Assembly (NCBI RefSeq): GCF_001562415.1
Contig: NZ_LOEE01000028.1
Span: forward strand, 210,137 to 274,136
DNA from: Thermotalea metallivorans
GTDB lineage: Bacteria > Bacillota > Clostridia > Peptostreptococcales > Thermotaleaceae
DNA length: 64,000 nucleotides
Direction of reading: 5' to 3'
The notes below the pieces were generated by a model. That model made no database searches, was not told the origin of the DNA, and worked only from the letters and a program-made list of their open reading frames with translations. The first letter of the stretch is position 1, and each line of letters begins with the position of its first letter. Both the position numbers and the translations under genes were made by a program. This document shows, one piece after another, positions 17,743 through 26,837 of the stretch.

Positions 17743-18165
17743 ATGGAGAAAGAATTGCTTGAGCAGTGTAAAGAATATTTGGTGACAGAGGAAAATATTA
17801 TCTTTGCCTATGTTTTCGGTTCCTATGCAAGGGGAGAATGGACTTCCTTGAGCGATATAGATTTTGCCATATACTGGACAGGAAAAGATATAAGTCCGTC
17901 TACCTATCTAAATTTGAAGAGAACGTTGATGGATATATGCAAGACAGAAGTGGATTTGGTTTTACTCAATGACGCTTCTCCCTTAGTGAAAAAAGAGATT
18001 TTTGCAGAGGGAATCCGGCTTTTTTCTAGGAATGAAGTATTGGAAAGCAATTTCATCGTTCATTCCATCTTTGAATACGAGGATATGAAAAAGTATTATG
18101 AATTATCCTATAAAACAATGATAGAATATATCCGAAAGGAGGTCGACTCCGGTGGTAAAGGTTGA
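17743..18165 (+). CDS. MntA-type minimal nucleotidyltransferase, orphan antitoxin
   Basis: Protein of 140 aa with the Pol-beta nucleotidyltransferase motif GSYARGEWTSLSDIDFAI and the third acidic residue in EVDLVLL. MntA antitoxins silence HepT HEPN toxins by AMP transfer. I chose the ATG at 17743 (AGGAGA 7 nt upstream) over one 72 nt earlier. The expected HepT gene begins inside the end of this gene but breaks off after 12 codons, so this copy probably no longer has a toxin partner. A second, intact pair lies at 28512-29319. Confidence 0.82.
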   Translation: MEKELLEQCKEYLVTEENIIFAYVFGSYARGEWTSLSDIDFAIYWTGKDISPSTYLNLKRTLMDICKTEVDLVLLNDASPLVKKEIFAEGIRLFSRNEVLESNFIVHSIFEYEDMKKYYELSYKTMIEYIRKEVDSGGKG

Positions 18166-18190
18166 AGTGGTTCATAAAAAATTTTTGTAG
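18152..18190 (+). pseudogene. HepT (HEPN/DUF86) remnant
   Basis: A strong AAAGGAGG at 18135-18142 precedes a GTG at 18152 that overlaps the nucleotidyltransferase stop by 14 nt, the normal architecture of mntA-hepT pairs. The frame reads VVKVEVVHKKFL, resembling a HepT N-terminus, and then meets TAG. The yyaC stop codon lies only 3 nt further, so the rest of the toxin gene appears deleted. Confidence 0.55.
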
Positions 18191-18193
18191 TTG

Positions 18194-18736
18194 CTAAGAC
18201 AAATAGGTGGCCAGCATGAAGGCATCGGCAATGATCCGTGCCATTTTCATGACAAGGCTTAGTCGGATGTTGTGGATGGCAAAGCAGTCATCGTGATGGA
18301 TTTTGTCAACAATACCTACAACCGATAGATTGCCAATACTGGGCAACTTCTTTCCTACGCCTTTGCCGGGAGAGATGGGGCCCTTTTTTATGTGAATGTT
18401 GCCGATACATTCCGCTGCACCGAGGCATGCATCCACGGCAAGAAAAAAGCCTTGGGGATGCTGGGCGCAGATAGTATCAATGCTTTCTTTCAGATTGACT
18501 GCATGGACGGGATGGTCCAGGGTCCCGTAAATGGGATACCGGAAGCCCCTGTCTTTGAGGAGAGTACCTGTCAGGGGGCCAAGGGCATCGCCAATGCACC
18601 GGTCGGTGCCGATGCAGACGAGGACCATATCCTTGGTGAGGTGATCCTTCAGATATTTTGCTAAGACCTCAACGGCATTTTCATCGGTATAGTGTACACG
18701 AACTTCGTATAGATGCTTCCAGGAATGATAGGACAA
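18194..18736 (-). CDS. yyaC: Sporulation protein YyaC (GPR-fold)
   Basis: Protein of 180 aa related to the germination protease fold. Typical segments are VLVCIGTDRCIGDALGPLTG, YGTLDHPVHAVNL, LAVDACLG and the C-terminal RLSLVMKMARIIADA. The start is TTG at 18736 with AAGGAGG 9 nt upstream; the frame stays open further upstream without a plausible start. Homologues are found in endospore formers, which supports the host assignment. Biochemical role is not established. Confidence 0.85.
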   Translation of the reverse strand: MSYHSWKHLYEVRVHYTDENAVEVLAKYLKDHLTKDMVLVCIGTDRCIGDALGPLTGTLLKDRGFRYPIYGTLDHPVHAVNLKESIDTICAQHPQGFFLAVDACLGAAECIGNIHIKKGPISPGKGVGKKLPSIGNLSVVGIVDKIHHDDCFAIHNIRLSLVMKMARIIADAFMLATYLS

Positions 18737-18915
18737 AGCAACGCACCTCCTTCTATAGGGAATATATATACGGTGCCCTCGAAAATTATGACAGGAAGGA
18801 AAAAGGAGAAAGGGAAAAGAGGAAGTGGAAAGCGAATCATTGATTTTATATGCATAAAAGGGATCAACCGATATCATACTAATAGAAAAATAGGATGTAG
18901 GGTGGTATCGGTAGG

Positions 18916-19413
18916 ATGGAACTGAAAAAGAGACACCATGAGCGCATGATTCTTGTTTTGACATTGATTACAGTGCTGGGGATATGGAACATGAGTCCGA
19001 CAAAGGGAGGTTTTTTGCCGGCATGGGATACAGGATCTCCATCGGATGGGGGTTTGGAGACAAGACCTTTCGTAGGAATAAGCATGAACCTTTATTCTGA
19101 CGACATCCTCCATCCGGATCAAGAAGGACCCAGACATGAAATGGTGTTGGATGATAGGACTTTAGAAAGATTTATTTATATATACCATCATAAAATCAAA
19201 GGGAATGCAGGAGAAATCCGTCTGCCCGTGGAGATAAAGGAAGAAATCAGATATGTTTTAGAAAATATGGGAACGATCAATACGACCCGGTTAAAAGAGG
19301 TTTTGCAGCAGGAGGCCCATGGGGAGACAATTCGGCAAGTGAAGGCAATCTTGGAAGAAAATTTGTTTGACAGAGAACTGCAATACTTGGATGAACTTAT
19401 CCTGCAGAAATAG
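18916..19413 (+). CDS. Small membrane-anchored or secreted hypothetical protein
   Basis: Protein of 165 aa. A basic N-terminus (KKRHHER) is followed by one hydrophobic stretch at about 11-26, so it is a signal anchor or signal peptide. The remainder is hydrophilic and largely helical. Divergent from yyaC across 179 bp. No recognisable domain; a sporulation link is only suggested by the neighbour. Confidence 0.65.
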   Translation: MELKKRHHERMILVLTLITVLGIWNMSPTKGGFLPAWDTGSPSDGGLETRPFVGISMNLYSDDILHPDQEGPRHEMVLDDRTLERFIYIYHHKIKGNAGEIRLPVEIKEEIRYVLENMGTINTTRLKEVLQQEAHGETIRQVKAILEENLFDRELQYLDELILQK

Positions 19414-19414
19414 A

Positions 19415-19554
19415 TGAAGACAAAGCAATAGAATGTTCATAAACCCTTGAGATTTCGGCTTCGTCGCGAATCAGCAAGCCCCTTTTTTCCTTATTGTTTA
19501 TTTTAGAAAAGCGGCGCAGGTCTGAACAGGAAGCCAAATCTCAAGGGTTTGTCT
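19415..19554. repeat. Dispersed 140-bp imperfect palindrome, copy 1
   Basis: Intergenic element with terminal arms AACCCTTGAGATTT and AAATCTCAAGGGTT and internal arms around GGCTTC/GAAGCC. A second copy at 30978-31118 is present in opposite orientation and matches over about 140 bp including the flank AAAGCAAT. It can fold into one long hairpin; no ORF inside. MITE-like. Confidence 0.85.
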
Positions 19555-19558
19555 GTAA

Positions 19559-19599
19559 AAAATAGATGAAGATGGAGAAACTCCATCTTCATCTATTTT
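19559..19599 (-). terminator. Strong terminator of the phosphodiester-glycosidase gene
   Basis: Perfect 19-bp stem, arms 19559-19577 and 19581-19599, loop AAA. On the minus strand it overlaps the stop codon and is followed by a T-run, so it ends the leftward gene. It could also act rightward. Confidence 0.85.
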
Positions 19600-22418
19600 G
19601 TGTACATGGGCAGGATTTCATAGGTAACTTTATCTTCATTGACGGTGAAAACCATGTAGGTCAACTGGGTAAAAATATCAATTTCATTATGAAGGGGATA
19701 ATCCTTCAGGGTAACATAACGTATGCCGTTTTGGGGCGTAACGGTGAAATCTGTTCCTCCGCCGGTGAGCACCCAAACATCGGCATTGTTGTCCTTCTTT
19801 ACTTTTTCCAATGTATCTTTCAAAAGTTTTTCCTCTAAAGGATCAGTGAAAGACAAGGGTTTTGGCAACAGCACAAAGATCTGTTTTGCATCGGTATTTT
19901 TGATGGTATTGATGAACCAAGGCCATTGCTGCCCATTGCTTTCCCGCAGGCTGCCCTTTCGATTATCCAGTTGAATGAATACACTGTTGTTATGCTTGGT
20001 GGCTGTGTAGCTGCCATCGGCCAGAAGCACAGATTTTTTCAGGGAATCCTTTAAAGAAGGGTCAATGGATTCTGTAAATATGTTCAATTCTGCGCCGTCA
20101 TTGGCCAATGCCGCCATTTTTCCCACTGCCAGTTTGTCCAGCAAAGTGTCGATCCCGCTGACTTTGCCATGGGCAAAGAAACGGAAGGAGTTTTTCCCTT
20201 TTAAAGGAGCCTGTGTATTTCTTTGGTCTTTCACAGAGGCTTGAGGAACGGCACCGTCAAAGGCGGAAGGATAGAAAACGGTCAATCCGTCCATATAAAT
20301 TCTGCCTGTATCCTTGGCCAGGGGATTGGTTTCCACAATATAGATCCGCTCAAGGATGACAGGAACTTTCAAAGTAGGGGGAATAGGAGCCTCCACGTAT
20401 TTCCAGCCGCTCCAGTCGATGGCGGCAGCCAAGGTGATGTTATGGACAGAACCATCAGCCCCTACCAGTTTGGCCTTCAGACTGTGTCCCCCCCCTTCAT
20501 TGCCGTAAACCCAAAGGCCAATTTTTGTTGGCGGTTTATCGAAGGAGATGCCACCGTTGTTGAATACCAGATAGGCCGCCCTTGTGGCATCGGTGCTTGT
20601 AAAGTCATAGGTCAGCAGACCTGAAAAATTTCCGGATTTGGGGAAAGGGGCCAATTGATAGCTTCCCGTTACTTCTGCCGGATAGGATAGGAAGCTTCCG
20701 TTAGGATTTTCAAAATCATCCACCAAGATTTCATTGGATCCCACAACCACCTGTGCATAGGCCTCTAAGCCTTGGAAGGTTGCCTTGATCAGGCCGGAGG
20801 CATTTTTGGAAGCTGCTTTGAAATAACCCCTTGGATCGATGGAACCTAAGCTTGGAGGCACCTCAAAGACAACCTCCTTAGGATCGATAGAAGCACTGTA
20901 TCCGTCAGCGTCTGTTCCTTTGATTGTTATTGGTCTTTCTCCATTTTTATCGATAAAAAGCTTTCCGGGGGATAATTGCAAGGATACGGGAGCCGCCAAA
21001 ACATTCATTTCGAAAGTAGCGTATTTGCCCTCATATTCTGCGGCAATGACTGCTTTGCCGGCAGTGGAAGGTTTGAAGGTATTTCCCGCAAAGGTACCCT
21101 TGACACCGGTGACATGCCACCGGATACGGCTGTAGTCTACAGCCAGAGGGTTATAGTTTTGGTCATAGGCTTTGACTTCCAGTTGTCTGGATGTACCGGA
21201 AAAAACATTGGCATCTTGGGCTTGCAGCTTGATTCCCCTGATGGCGGCCTTGGGCGCTGTGTTGAGGACACCGATACCATTCATCAATCTTCTCTCGCTG
21301 CCGTCAGAGAGATGGTTGACAATTCTCTTATTTTCTTCACCCAAGGGACGCAGGACCATTTCTGTGGAGCCGCCCCCATCCAAATTGATGGCCTGGTGGG
21401 CACCCAAGGAGATCATGATTTCGGCCAATTCCCGCTGGGTGACCCCTGTATAGGAAGCACTCCTGCCGTCGATGGTGACAAAGAGCACTTCTTTATTATC
21501 CTTGGAAATACCGATGGCTGTTCTGGGATGATTTCCCTTGATTTCATGGGAGAAGGCGGGAGGGATGGTTCCGTCCTTTACCAAAAGAGCACCGCCGCCC
21601 ATGGCCAGGGAAAGGGAGCGAAAGTCCGGGTTGGCAGCCATGGTCAGCTCCACCTCATCGCCGACGGCAAAGCTGTTCTGAATCAGTGCTGCAAAGGAGC
21701 CGGTGGCAAATACCACAGACCCGTTCTTGGGAATCACGGTGCCATCCTTGGCATTTAGGATTTCCTTTACTGCGTTGTTCTCAATGACCATCTCCACGGC
21801 GCCGGAAAGGCTGGGACTCAAAGGAGGGGTCTTTTCTCCCCATACCGGTGTAAACAGAATGGCCGTATCTCCGTAGTCGGATTCCTTGTTTACGGATCCC
21901 ATGGGGAGAACCGTCTGAGAACGCTTATTTGTCAGCTGTACCAGTGCATGTTCCCAATAGCCCACAGCAGGCATGCCTTCTTTGGTCTGGTGGAAGACAG
22001 CCATTTGGTTGGGTATATAGAAAGGTGTAGAAATCAACTCTCCGTTTTTTACCATGGGACCTAGGGTAGCGGAGCCCTTTGTATTGAAAAAGTCACCGTT
22101 GATTGCGCCGACAATCCGGCTATTTTGATTTGCCAGTTCCGACAACTTGGCCTTGTTTCCAAGACCATTTTGATTGAACAGCACCTCTAAAGAGGTAAAT
22201 TCATCCCCTAAATGAATGCGCATCACATGAACATTCAACCATCCTTTATCGGTAAAACGCAGGAGTTGCTCATGTTTTACACCCGTTGCTATGTACTCTT
22301 CCTTTTTCTCTTCATAGAGAGACTGGGTCCAGTCTCCATGGACAGGAGTCAGGGAACTTACGGCCGTCAGGGAAATTGCCAAAGCCGATGAAACAATCCA
22401 CTTTTTCCATCTTTGCAT
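19593..22418 (-). CDS. Secreted phosphodiester glycosidase (NAGPA domain) with Ig-like and carbohydrate-binding modules
   Basis: Protein of 941 aa. A Sec signal peptide (residues 1-28) ends in PVHG. A NAGPA domain follows (about 80-365), with GAINGDFF at 104, GGGALLVKDG and NLDGGGST at 345-352. A bacterial Ig-like segment lies at about 380-560. A jelly-roll-like module (about 575-730) starts LVDDFENPNGSF and ends GRIYMDGLTVF. The C-terminal 190 residues resemble a metallophosphatase-like region but lack clear metal motifs. Likely acts on the cell surface on a sugar-phosphate polymer. The ATG at 22418 has AAGGAGC upstream; the frame extends 49 codons further without need. Confidence 0.85.
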   Translation of the reverse strand: MQRWKKWIVSSALAISLTAVSSLTPVHGDWTQSLYEEKKEEYIATGVKHEQLLRFTDKGWLNVHVMRIHLGDEFTSLEVLFNQNGLGNKAKLSELANQNSRIVGAINGDFFNTKGSATLGPMVKNGELISTPFYIPNQMAVFHQTKEGMPAVGYWEHALVQLTNKRSQTVLPMGSVNKESDYGDTAILFTPVWGEKTPPLSPSLSGAVEMVIENNAVKEILNAKDGTVIPKNGSVVFATGSFAALIQNSFAVGDEVELTMAANPDFRSLSLAMGGGALLVKDGTIPPAFSHEIKGNHPRTAIGISKDNKEVLFVTIDGRSASYTGVTQRELAEIMISLGAHQAINLDGGGSTEMVLRPLGEENKRIVNHLSDGSERRLMNGIGVLNTAPKAAIRGIKLQAQDANVFSGTSRQLEVKAYDQNYNPLAVDYSRIRWHVTGVKGTFAGNTFKPSTAGKAVIAAEYEGKYATFEMNVLAAPVSLQLSPGKLFIDKNGERPITIKGTDADGYSASIDPKEVVFEVPPSLGSIDPRGYFKAASKNASGLIKATFQGLEAYAQVVVGSNEILVDDFENPNGSFLSYPAEVTGSYQLAPFPKSGNFSGLLTYDFTSTDATRAAYLVFNNGGISFDKPPTKIGLWVYGNEGGGHSLKAKLVGADGSVHNITLAAAIDWSGWKYVEAPIPPTLKVPVILERIYIVETNPLAKDTGRIYMDGLTVFYPSAFDGAVPQASVKDQRNTQAPLKGKNSFRFFAHGKVSGIDTLLDKLAVGKMAALANDGAELNIFTESIDPSLKDSLKKSVLLADGSYTATKHNNSVFIQLDNRKGSLRESNGQQWPWFINTIKNTDAKQIFVLLPKPLSFTDPLEEKLLKDTLEKVKKDNNADVWVLTGGGTDFTVTPQNGIRYVTLKDYPLHNEIDIFTQLTYMVFTVNEDKVTYEILPMYTK

Positions 22419-22612
22419 ATCTGTTGCTCCTTTCTGAATGTTTTTGGGATAGAATTCGTCCCACCCCAGGGATGCAGGCAAAATCAAATTTTCCAGATTC
22501 TCTACACTTCCATTATATAGGAAAATAAGGGAAGATAAAATTAAGAATATATTACAAAAAAGCAAGAGAATTCCTTTATTTTGTCAATCAAATATTTTGT
22601 GCGAAAAAGGTA

Positions 22613-22641
22613 TTGCCAAACTGCAAAATTTGTCGTAAAAT
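22613..22641 (+). promoter_or_regulatory. tRNA-Glu promoter
   Basis: TTGCCA, 17-nt spacer, TAAAAT (5/6 each), placed 14 nt before the tRNA. Confidence 0.75.
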
Positions 22642-22655
22642 ATATTTTGGAAAAT

Positions 22656-22730
22656 GGCCCATTGGTCAAGCGGTCAAGACACCGCCCTTTCACGGCGGTA
22701 ACCCGGGTTCGATTCCCGGATGGGTCACCA
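22656..22730 (+). tRNA. tRNA-Glu (anticodon TTC), CCA encoded
   Basis: Acceptor arms GGCCCAT/ATGGGTC, anticodon stem CCGCC/GGCGG with loop CTTTCAC, and T-arm CCGGGTTCGATTCCCGG. The discriminator is A and the 3' CCA is encoded. 75 nt. All arms pair. Confidence 0.97.
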
Positions 22731-22769
22731 TTTTTGTCAGGTACAAATATCATTTAGCCTTATTTCATG

Positions 22770-22798
22770 GAAGTGTGCATAGGTACACTTCTTTTTTT
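22770..22798 (+). terminator. tRNA-Glu terminator
   Basis: Stem GAAGTGT/ACACTTC, 8-nt loop, then seven T. Confidence 0.85.
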
Positions 22799-22872
22799 CT
22801 AGTGAGATAATTTAAATGTATATTTTTCAACAAAATATGCTAAAATGAAAAAAATAGAAAACACAGTTCAAG

Positions 22873-22899
22873 CGTGACAGAGAACCGTCCCCTGTCACG
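22873..22899. repeat. 27-bp REP-like palindrome, copy 1
   Basis: Arms CGTGACAG and CTGTCACG around a centre containing GAACCGTCCC. An exact reverse complement lies at 61437-61463. Located in the leader of the grpE-like gene. Confidence 0.85.
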
Positions 22900-22920
22900 G
22901 AACAGCGGAGGAGGAATGAC

Positions 22921-23592
22921 ATGGATTGGAAATTTTGGTTTCAGCGTAAGAAAACTGCTGTGGAAGAAAAAATAGAAGAATTACAGATGCAAATCGCTGA
23001 AATAGATAAAAAAAATGACGGGGTACGGGATTGTCTCGATAAAATTTTGGAAGGGACAAGGAGAGTAGACGAGAATCTGTGGGAACATGGGGAGGCTATC
23101 AGCAAGCTTTCGAGGCTGCAATATAAAACCACCCAGGAGCTGCAACGGAAATTAGATCTGTTGGATGAAACTGTCCGAGGGATGGAAGAACGGCAAAGGC
23201 AGCAAGAGGAAGCTTTGCACCGCCAAAGGATATGGGAAGCACAAAGAAAAAACGTGACAGATTTCTGCATCCGCTGGGTGGATGATATGGACGCCCTGTG
23301 TGCCAAAATTTCCGAAAACAGTCAGGATAGCTGGTATCAGCTGCTTAGAAACTGGCAAGAACAATTGCTTTTGTGCCTTGAAACAATGGGAATCAAGGAA
23401 ATACCTGTATTGGGGACCAGCTTTCATCCTCATCTGTGCGAGGCCCTGGATCGGGTGGCAGCCGATGGGGACAAGGCCTATGTACCCTATGAAGTGGTTG
23501 ATGTCATCAGGCGAGGCTTTGTGTTTTATGACGGGACCATACTGCGGAAAGCCCAGGTGATTACAATAAAAGAGGAGGAAAAAGAGGAATGA
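22921..23592 (+). CDS. Divergent GrpE-like nucleotide exchange factor
   Basis: Protein of 223 aa. Residues about 10-110 form a long charged coiled coil. The C-terminal 70 residues match the GrpE beta-wing domain: [13 protein letters not shown], then [20 protein letters not shown] and AQVITI. The order coiled coil then wing is that of GrpE. It overlaps the Hsp70 gene by 4 nt. It is expected to promote ADP release from that Hsp70. Low similarity to housekeeping GrpE suggests a dedicated partner. Confidence 0.83.
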   Translation: MDWKFWFQRKKTAVEEKIEELQMQIAEIDKKNDGVRDCLDKILEGTRRVDENLWEHGEAISKLSRLQYKTTQELQRKLDLLDETVRGMEERQRQQEEALHRQRIWEAQRKNVTDFCIRWVDDMDALCAKISENSQDSWYQLLRNWQEQLLLCLETMGIKEIPVLGTSFHPHLCEALDRVAADGDKAYVPYEVVDVIRRGFVFYDGTILRKAQVITIKEEEKEE

Positions 23593-25430
23593 ATCAGCAT
23601 GATAAAAATGATAAAAGTGCATCCTTTAGACCCATCGTAGGAATCGATTTGGGAACGACCAATTCGGCTGTGGCCTATATCCATAGGGGAAAGCCGGAAA
23701 TCATTCCTTCCCCTGCAGGGGAAAAAATCATACCTTCCGTAGTGCTGGTAGATTTAAATGGAAATGTAGTGGTGGGGAAGGATGCCCGAGATGCATTGGT
23801 AGCCATGCCCGACAGAACGATTGCAGCCGTAAAGCGAAAAATGGGCAGTCACGAGGAAATTGCCATTGCCGACAAAAAACTGCTGCCCCAAGAGGTTTCG
23901 GCACTAATCCTGAAAGAATTGAAAAAATACGTGGATGCCCTGCTGGGGGAAGGAGAAAAGGAGGCAGTCATCACTGTACCCGCATACTTTACCGATGCCC
24001 AGAGGAGGGCTACGAAGCAGGCGGGTGAGCTGGCAGGCTTCGTGGTGGAGAGAATCATCAATGAGCCTACGGCGGCAGCCTTGGCCTTTGGCTTGAATCA
24101 TTTAAAAGATGACCGCCATATCCTGGTCTATGACCTGGGAGGGGGGACCTTTGACGTATCGATTGTAGAAATGATGGGTGGCATCATGGAGGTCAAGGCC
24201 TCCACGGGCAACAATTATTTGGGCGGAGAAGATTTCGACTGGAGGCTTGTGGATTGGCTGGCAGAACATATGATAGAAAGGGATGGGGTAGATCCCCGAC
24301 AGGACATCCGTGCCAAGGCCCTTTTGAAAAAAGAGGCGGAAAGGGTAAAAATGCAGCTCTCGAAAGAAACAAAGGCAACCTTATCCCTTCCCGTTGTTAC
24401 AGTAAAGGATGATCACCCCATCGGTCTTTCTGTGGAAATTACTCGGCAACAATTTATTGATTTGATTGATGATCTTTTGCAGGAGACCATGGGGCACGTG
24501 GAAAACGTATTAAGGGATGCAGGGCTGAAGGCAGAAGACATTGATGATATATTGCTGGTAGGAGGATCCACACGGATACCCAGGGTGTATGAATTAATTC
24601 GAGACTTTTTCGGGAAAAACCCCAGAAATGATGTCAATCCCGACGAAGCCGTAGCCTTGGGGGCAGCGGTGCAGGCCGGCATCAAATCCGGTGCATTGGC
24701 AAAAAGCGGATTGATCGTCACCGATGTGGCGCCCTTTTCCATGGGGATTGCCGTCTTGAAGGAATGGAAGTTCATGGCTTTCCGGCCGGGAGGATTCTGC
24801 GTCATTATTCCCAGAAATACCACTATTCCCGTAACCCGTACGGAAAAGTTTACCACTACCCATGACGGACAGACGGCCGTTTCCATTGAAATTTATCAGG
24901 GGGAACATGAATGGGTAAAGCACAACTGCCGATTGGGTGAATTTCTGCTGGAAGGCATACCGGCCAATAGGGCAGGGGCCGAGGTCATTGAGGTAACCTT
25001 CCGATATAACCTGAACGGAATCTTGGAAGTAACGGCAAAATGTGTCTCCACAGGGAAGGCCATGACTGTAACGGTCCAGGATGCTTTGAATCGTGATTCC
25101 AAGGAGGCCTTTGAGGAAAGCAAGGCAAAGCTGGAGGCACTCTTAGAGGAACAGGATGGGGAAGAAGTTGAAGAAGAAATATGGGATGAACTATGGAATG
25201 CCATAGGAGATGAAGATGAAGAGGAAAAAACTCTTGATGAGCTGATGGAGGAGGCTTTGGCATTGAAAGCCCGGGCAGAGCAGTTGAAGGGGACCCTTGG
25301 ACAAAAACAAAAACCCCGGGCAGAAAAGGTGATAGCACTGCTGGATGAGGCCCTAAGGGAGGCAGATAAAGAAAAACTGCAGCAGGCTATTGATAAAGGA
25401 ACCGACATACTCATTGATTTGGAACTGTAA
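23589..25430 (+). CDS. Non-canonical Hsp70 (DnaK/HscC-like) chaperone
   Basis: Protein of 613 aa. The ATPase domain is complete: [13 protein letters not shown] (about 19-31), [46 protein letters not shown] and [12 protein letters not shown]. The linker and beta-sandwich follow ([21 protein letters not shown]). The lid is unusual, with a strongly acidic stretch ([16 protein letters not shown] and EDEEEK) and no EEVD-like or DnaK tail. Its neighbours on both sides are a GrpE-like and a J-like gene, so it is a self-contained chaperone unit rather than the main dnaK operon. Confidence 0.93.
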   Translation: MNQHDKNDKSASFRPIVGIDLGTTNSAVAYIHRGKPEIIPSPAGEKIIPSVVLVDLNGNVVVGKDARDALVAMPDRTIAAVKRKMGSHEEIAIADKKLLPQEVSALILKELKKYVDALLGEGEKEAVITVPAYFTDAQRRATKQAGELAGFVVERIINEPTAAALAFGLNHLKDDRHILVYDLGGGTFDVSIVEMMGGIMEVKASTGNNYLGGEDFDWRLVDWLAEHMIERDGVDPRQDIRAKALLKKEAERVKMQLSKETKATLSLPVVTVKDDHPIGLSVEITRQQFIDLIDDLLQETMGHVENVLRDAGLKAEDIDDILLVGGSTRIPRVYELIRDFFGKNPRNDVNPDEAVALGAAVQAGIKSGALAKSGLIVTDVAPFSMGIAVLKEWKFMAFRPGGFCVIIPRNTTIPVTRTEKFTTTHDGQTAVSIEIYQGEHEWVKHNCRLGEFLLEGIPANRAGAEVIEVTFRYNLNGILEVTAKCVSTGKAMTVTVQDALNRDSKEAFEESKAKLEALLEEQDGEEVEEEIWDELWNAIGDEDEEEKTLDELMEEALALKARAEQLKGTLGQKQKPRAEKVIALLDEALREADKEKLQQAIDKGTDILIDLEL

Positions 25431-25442
25431 AGGGGTGAAGAA

Positions 25443-26693
25443 ATGCTGAATTTTGGCTTCCGAAAAAGAAAAAAGCAAAAAGAAAAAATAGAAGATTATT
25501 ATAAAATATTAGGAACACGGGCCAATGCGGGACCGGAGAAGATCAGGGAAAAGTATATGGAGAAGGTAAGGGCCTTTCCGCCGGAAACCCATCCCGAAGA
25601 ATTTCAAGCCGTTCGTCGTGCTTACGAAACTCTGCGGGATCCTGTAAAAAGGAAACAATATGATTTGCAGCGAAAATATGGAGACAAAATTGAAAAAATC
25701 ATGGAAAGGGTATGGATGTACCTTTATTTCAAGGATTTTAAGAAGGCGGAAGAACTGTTGAATGAAGTAAAAAACATGGATCCCGACAATCTGTCGATTC
25801 ATCTGATGTTGGCCAATGTCGCCCTTTTCCAGAATGATATGGAAGGCTTCTATCGCCGAATGGATACGGTCATGGATATGGCGAAGGAAGATGAAAAAGA
25901 TGCAGTGATTGCCATCAAAATCAAAATGCTGATGGAAGTGGAGCGGTTTGAGGAAGCACTGGATGTCCTCGAAAGGGACAAGGTCGGCATAAAAGATATG
26001 TGGCAATATAAGCAGATGCGTGCTTCTATTCTAGGAGAATTGGGAAGGTATAATGACCTGTGGAATCTTCTTCAAGAGATGATTCCTTCTTTGGAATCAC
26101 AACAAGCCAAGGATATTGATATATTCATTGCTTGGATCAATACAGCCATCGAATTAACAAAATGGGGAGAAATCTCCAAGATTCAAAATCGCATCCGGAA
26201 GCTGTGGAATACTGTGGAGGACGAAGATGACAGACAGATGATCCGGGAGGACCTGACTTGGGAGATGGAAGGATATGTAGAGGCAGCTCGTTTCCGGGAA
26301 GCCCAAATATTTGTGGACTTGCTGTGTTATATGGATCCTAAAAACCATGAATTGAGGGAAAGGAAAAAAGAGATTGAAAGAACAGCAAAATTGGATATGG
26401 AGTTAGAACGGATGGCACGGGATCAGGAGATATTCCCCGTCGTCTATGTAGAAGCCATGAAATTGTTTTTTCGTACTTACGCCTCCAAGGAGATGCTGGA
26501 CTCCTTTATGGATTCTCTGCCCCATGATATTATGAAGGATTTTGCCCATATGGACGAGGAAATCGCGGGAAGTATTCTGCGGGTTAAGAAAAAGTATCCC
26601 ATGGTCTATAAGACCTTCCAAAAAGAATGGGAGGAGATATTCAAGATACGTACGGAAGGACTCAATCGGGAGGCCAGGAGAAGGTTAAGATAA
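25443..26693 (+). CDS. J-domain-like protein with helical repeat (TPR-like) C-terminus, HPD absent
   Basis: Protein of 416 aa. Residues about 17-75 align with a J domain: DYYKILGTRANAGPEKIREK for helices I-II and FQAVRRAYETLRDPVKRKQY for helices III-IV. The loop reads AFPPETHPEEF where HPD is expected, so the motif that triggers Hsp70 ATPase is missing. The remaining 330 residues are helical hairpins resembling TPR. It begins 12 nt after the Hsp70 stop with GGGGTG upstream. Probably the substrate or scaffold arm of the trio. Confidence 0.83.
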   Translation: MLNFGFRKRKKQKEKIEDYYKILGTRANAGPEKIREKYMEKVRAFPPETHPEEFQAVRRAYETLRDPVKRKQYDLQRKYGDKIEKIMERVWMYLYFKDFKKAEELLNEVKNMDPDNLSIHLMLANVALFQNDMEGFYRRMDTVMDMAKEDEKDAVIAIKIKMLMEVERFEEALDVLERDKVGIKDMWQYKQMRASILGELGRYNDLWNLLQEMIPSLESQQAKDIDIFIAWINTAIELTKWGEISKIQNRIRKLWNTVEDEDDRQMIREDLTWEMEGYVEAARFREAQIFVDLLCYMDPKNHELRERKKEIERTAKLDMELERMARDQEIFPVVYVEAMKLFFRTYASKEMLDSFMDSLPHDIMKDFAHMDEEIAGSILRVKKKYPMVYKTFQKEWEEIFKIRTEGLNREARRRLR

Positions 26694-26733
26694 GGTTCAG
26701 ACAAGGATGTTTTTTTCAAAATGAAAATCTGTG

Positions 26734-26762
26734 TTCATAAAAAGGATGATATCCGATATAAT
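26734..26762 (+). promoter_or_regulatory. Promoter of the small multidrug export gene
   Basis: TTCATA, 17-nt spacer, TATAAT; about 75 nt upstream of the ATG. Confidence 0.6.
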
Positions 26763-26837
26763 GGTGATGAAGGGAAGCATAAAACGGCAGGGAAAGTTGC
26801 CCGCTAACCTGGGAAATTGTAGAAGGAGATTCATACA

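Noticed and set aside
20976..21758. 260-codon frame antisense to the phosphodiester-glycosidase gene
   Set aside because: No ribosome site or recognisable domain; it covers the conserved NAGPA coding region on the other strand.
24896..25414. 172-codon frame antisense to the Hsp70 gene
   Set aside because: Serine-rich shadow of the acidic lid coding sequence; the plus-strand gene is unambiguous.
26763..26837. Possible riboswitch before the small multidrug export gene
   Set aside because: A GGCA/TGCC hairpin is visible, but none of the conserved pieces of fluoride, guanidine or yybP-type riboswitches can be matched.
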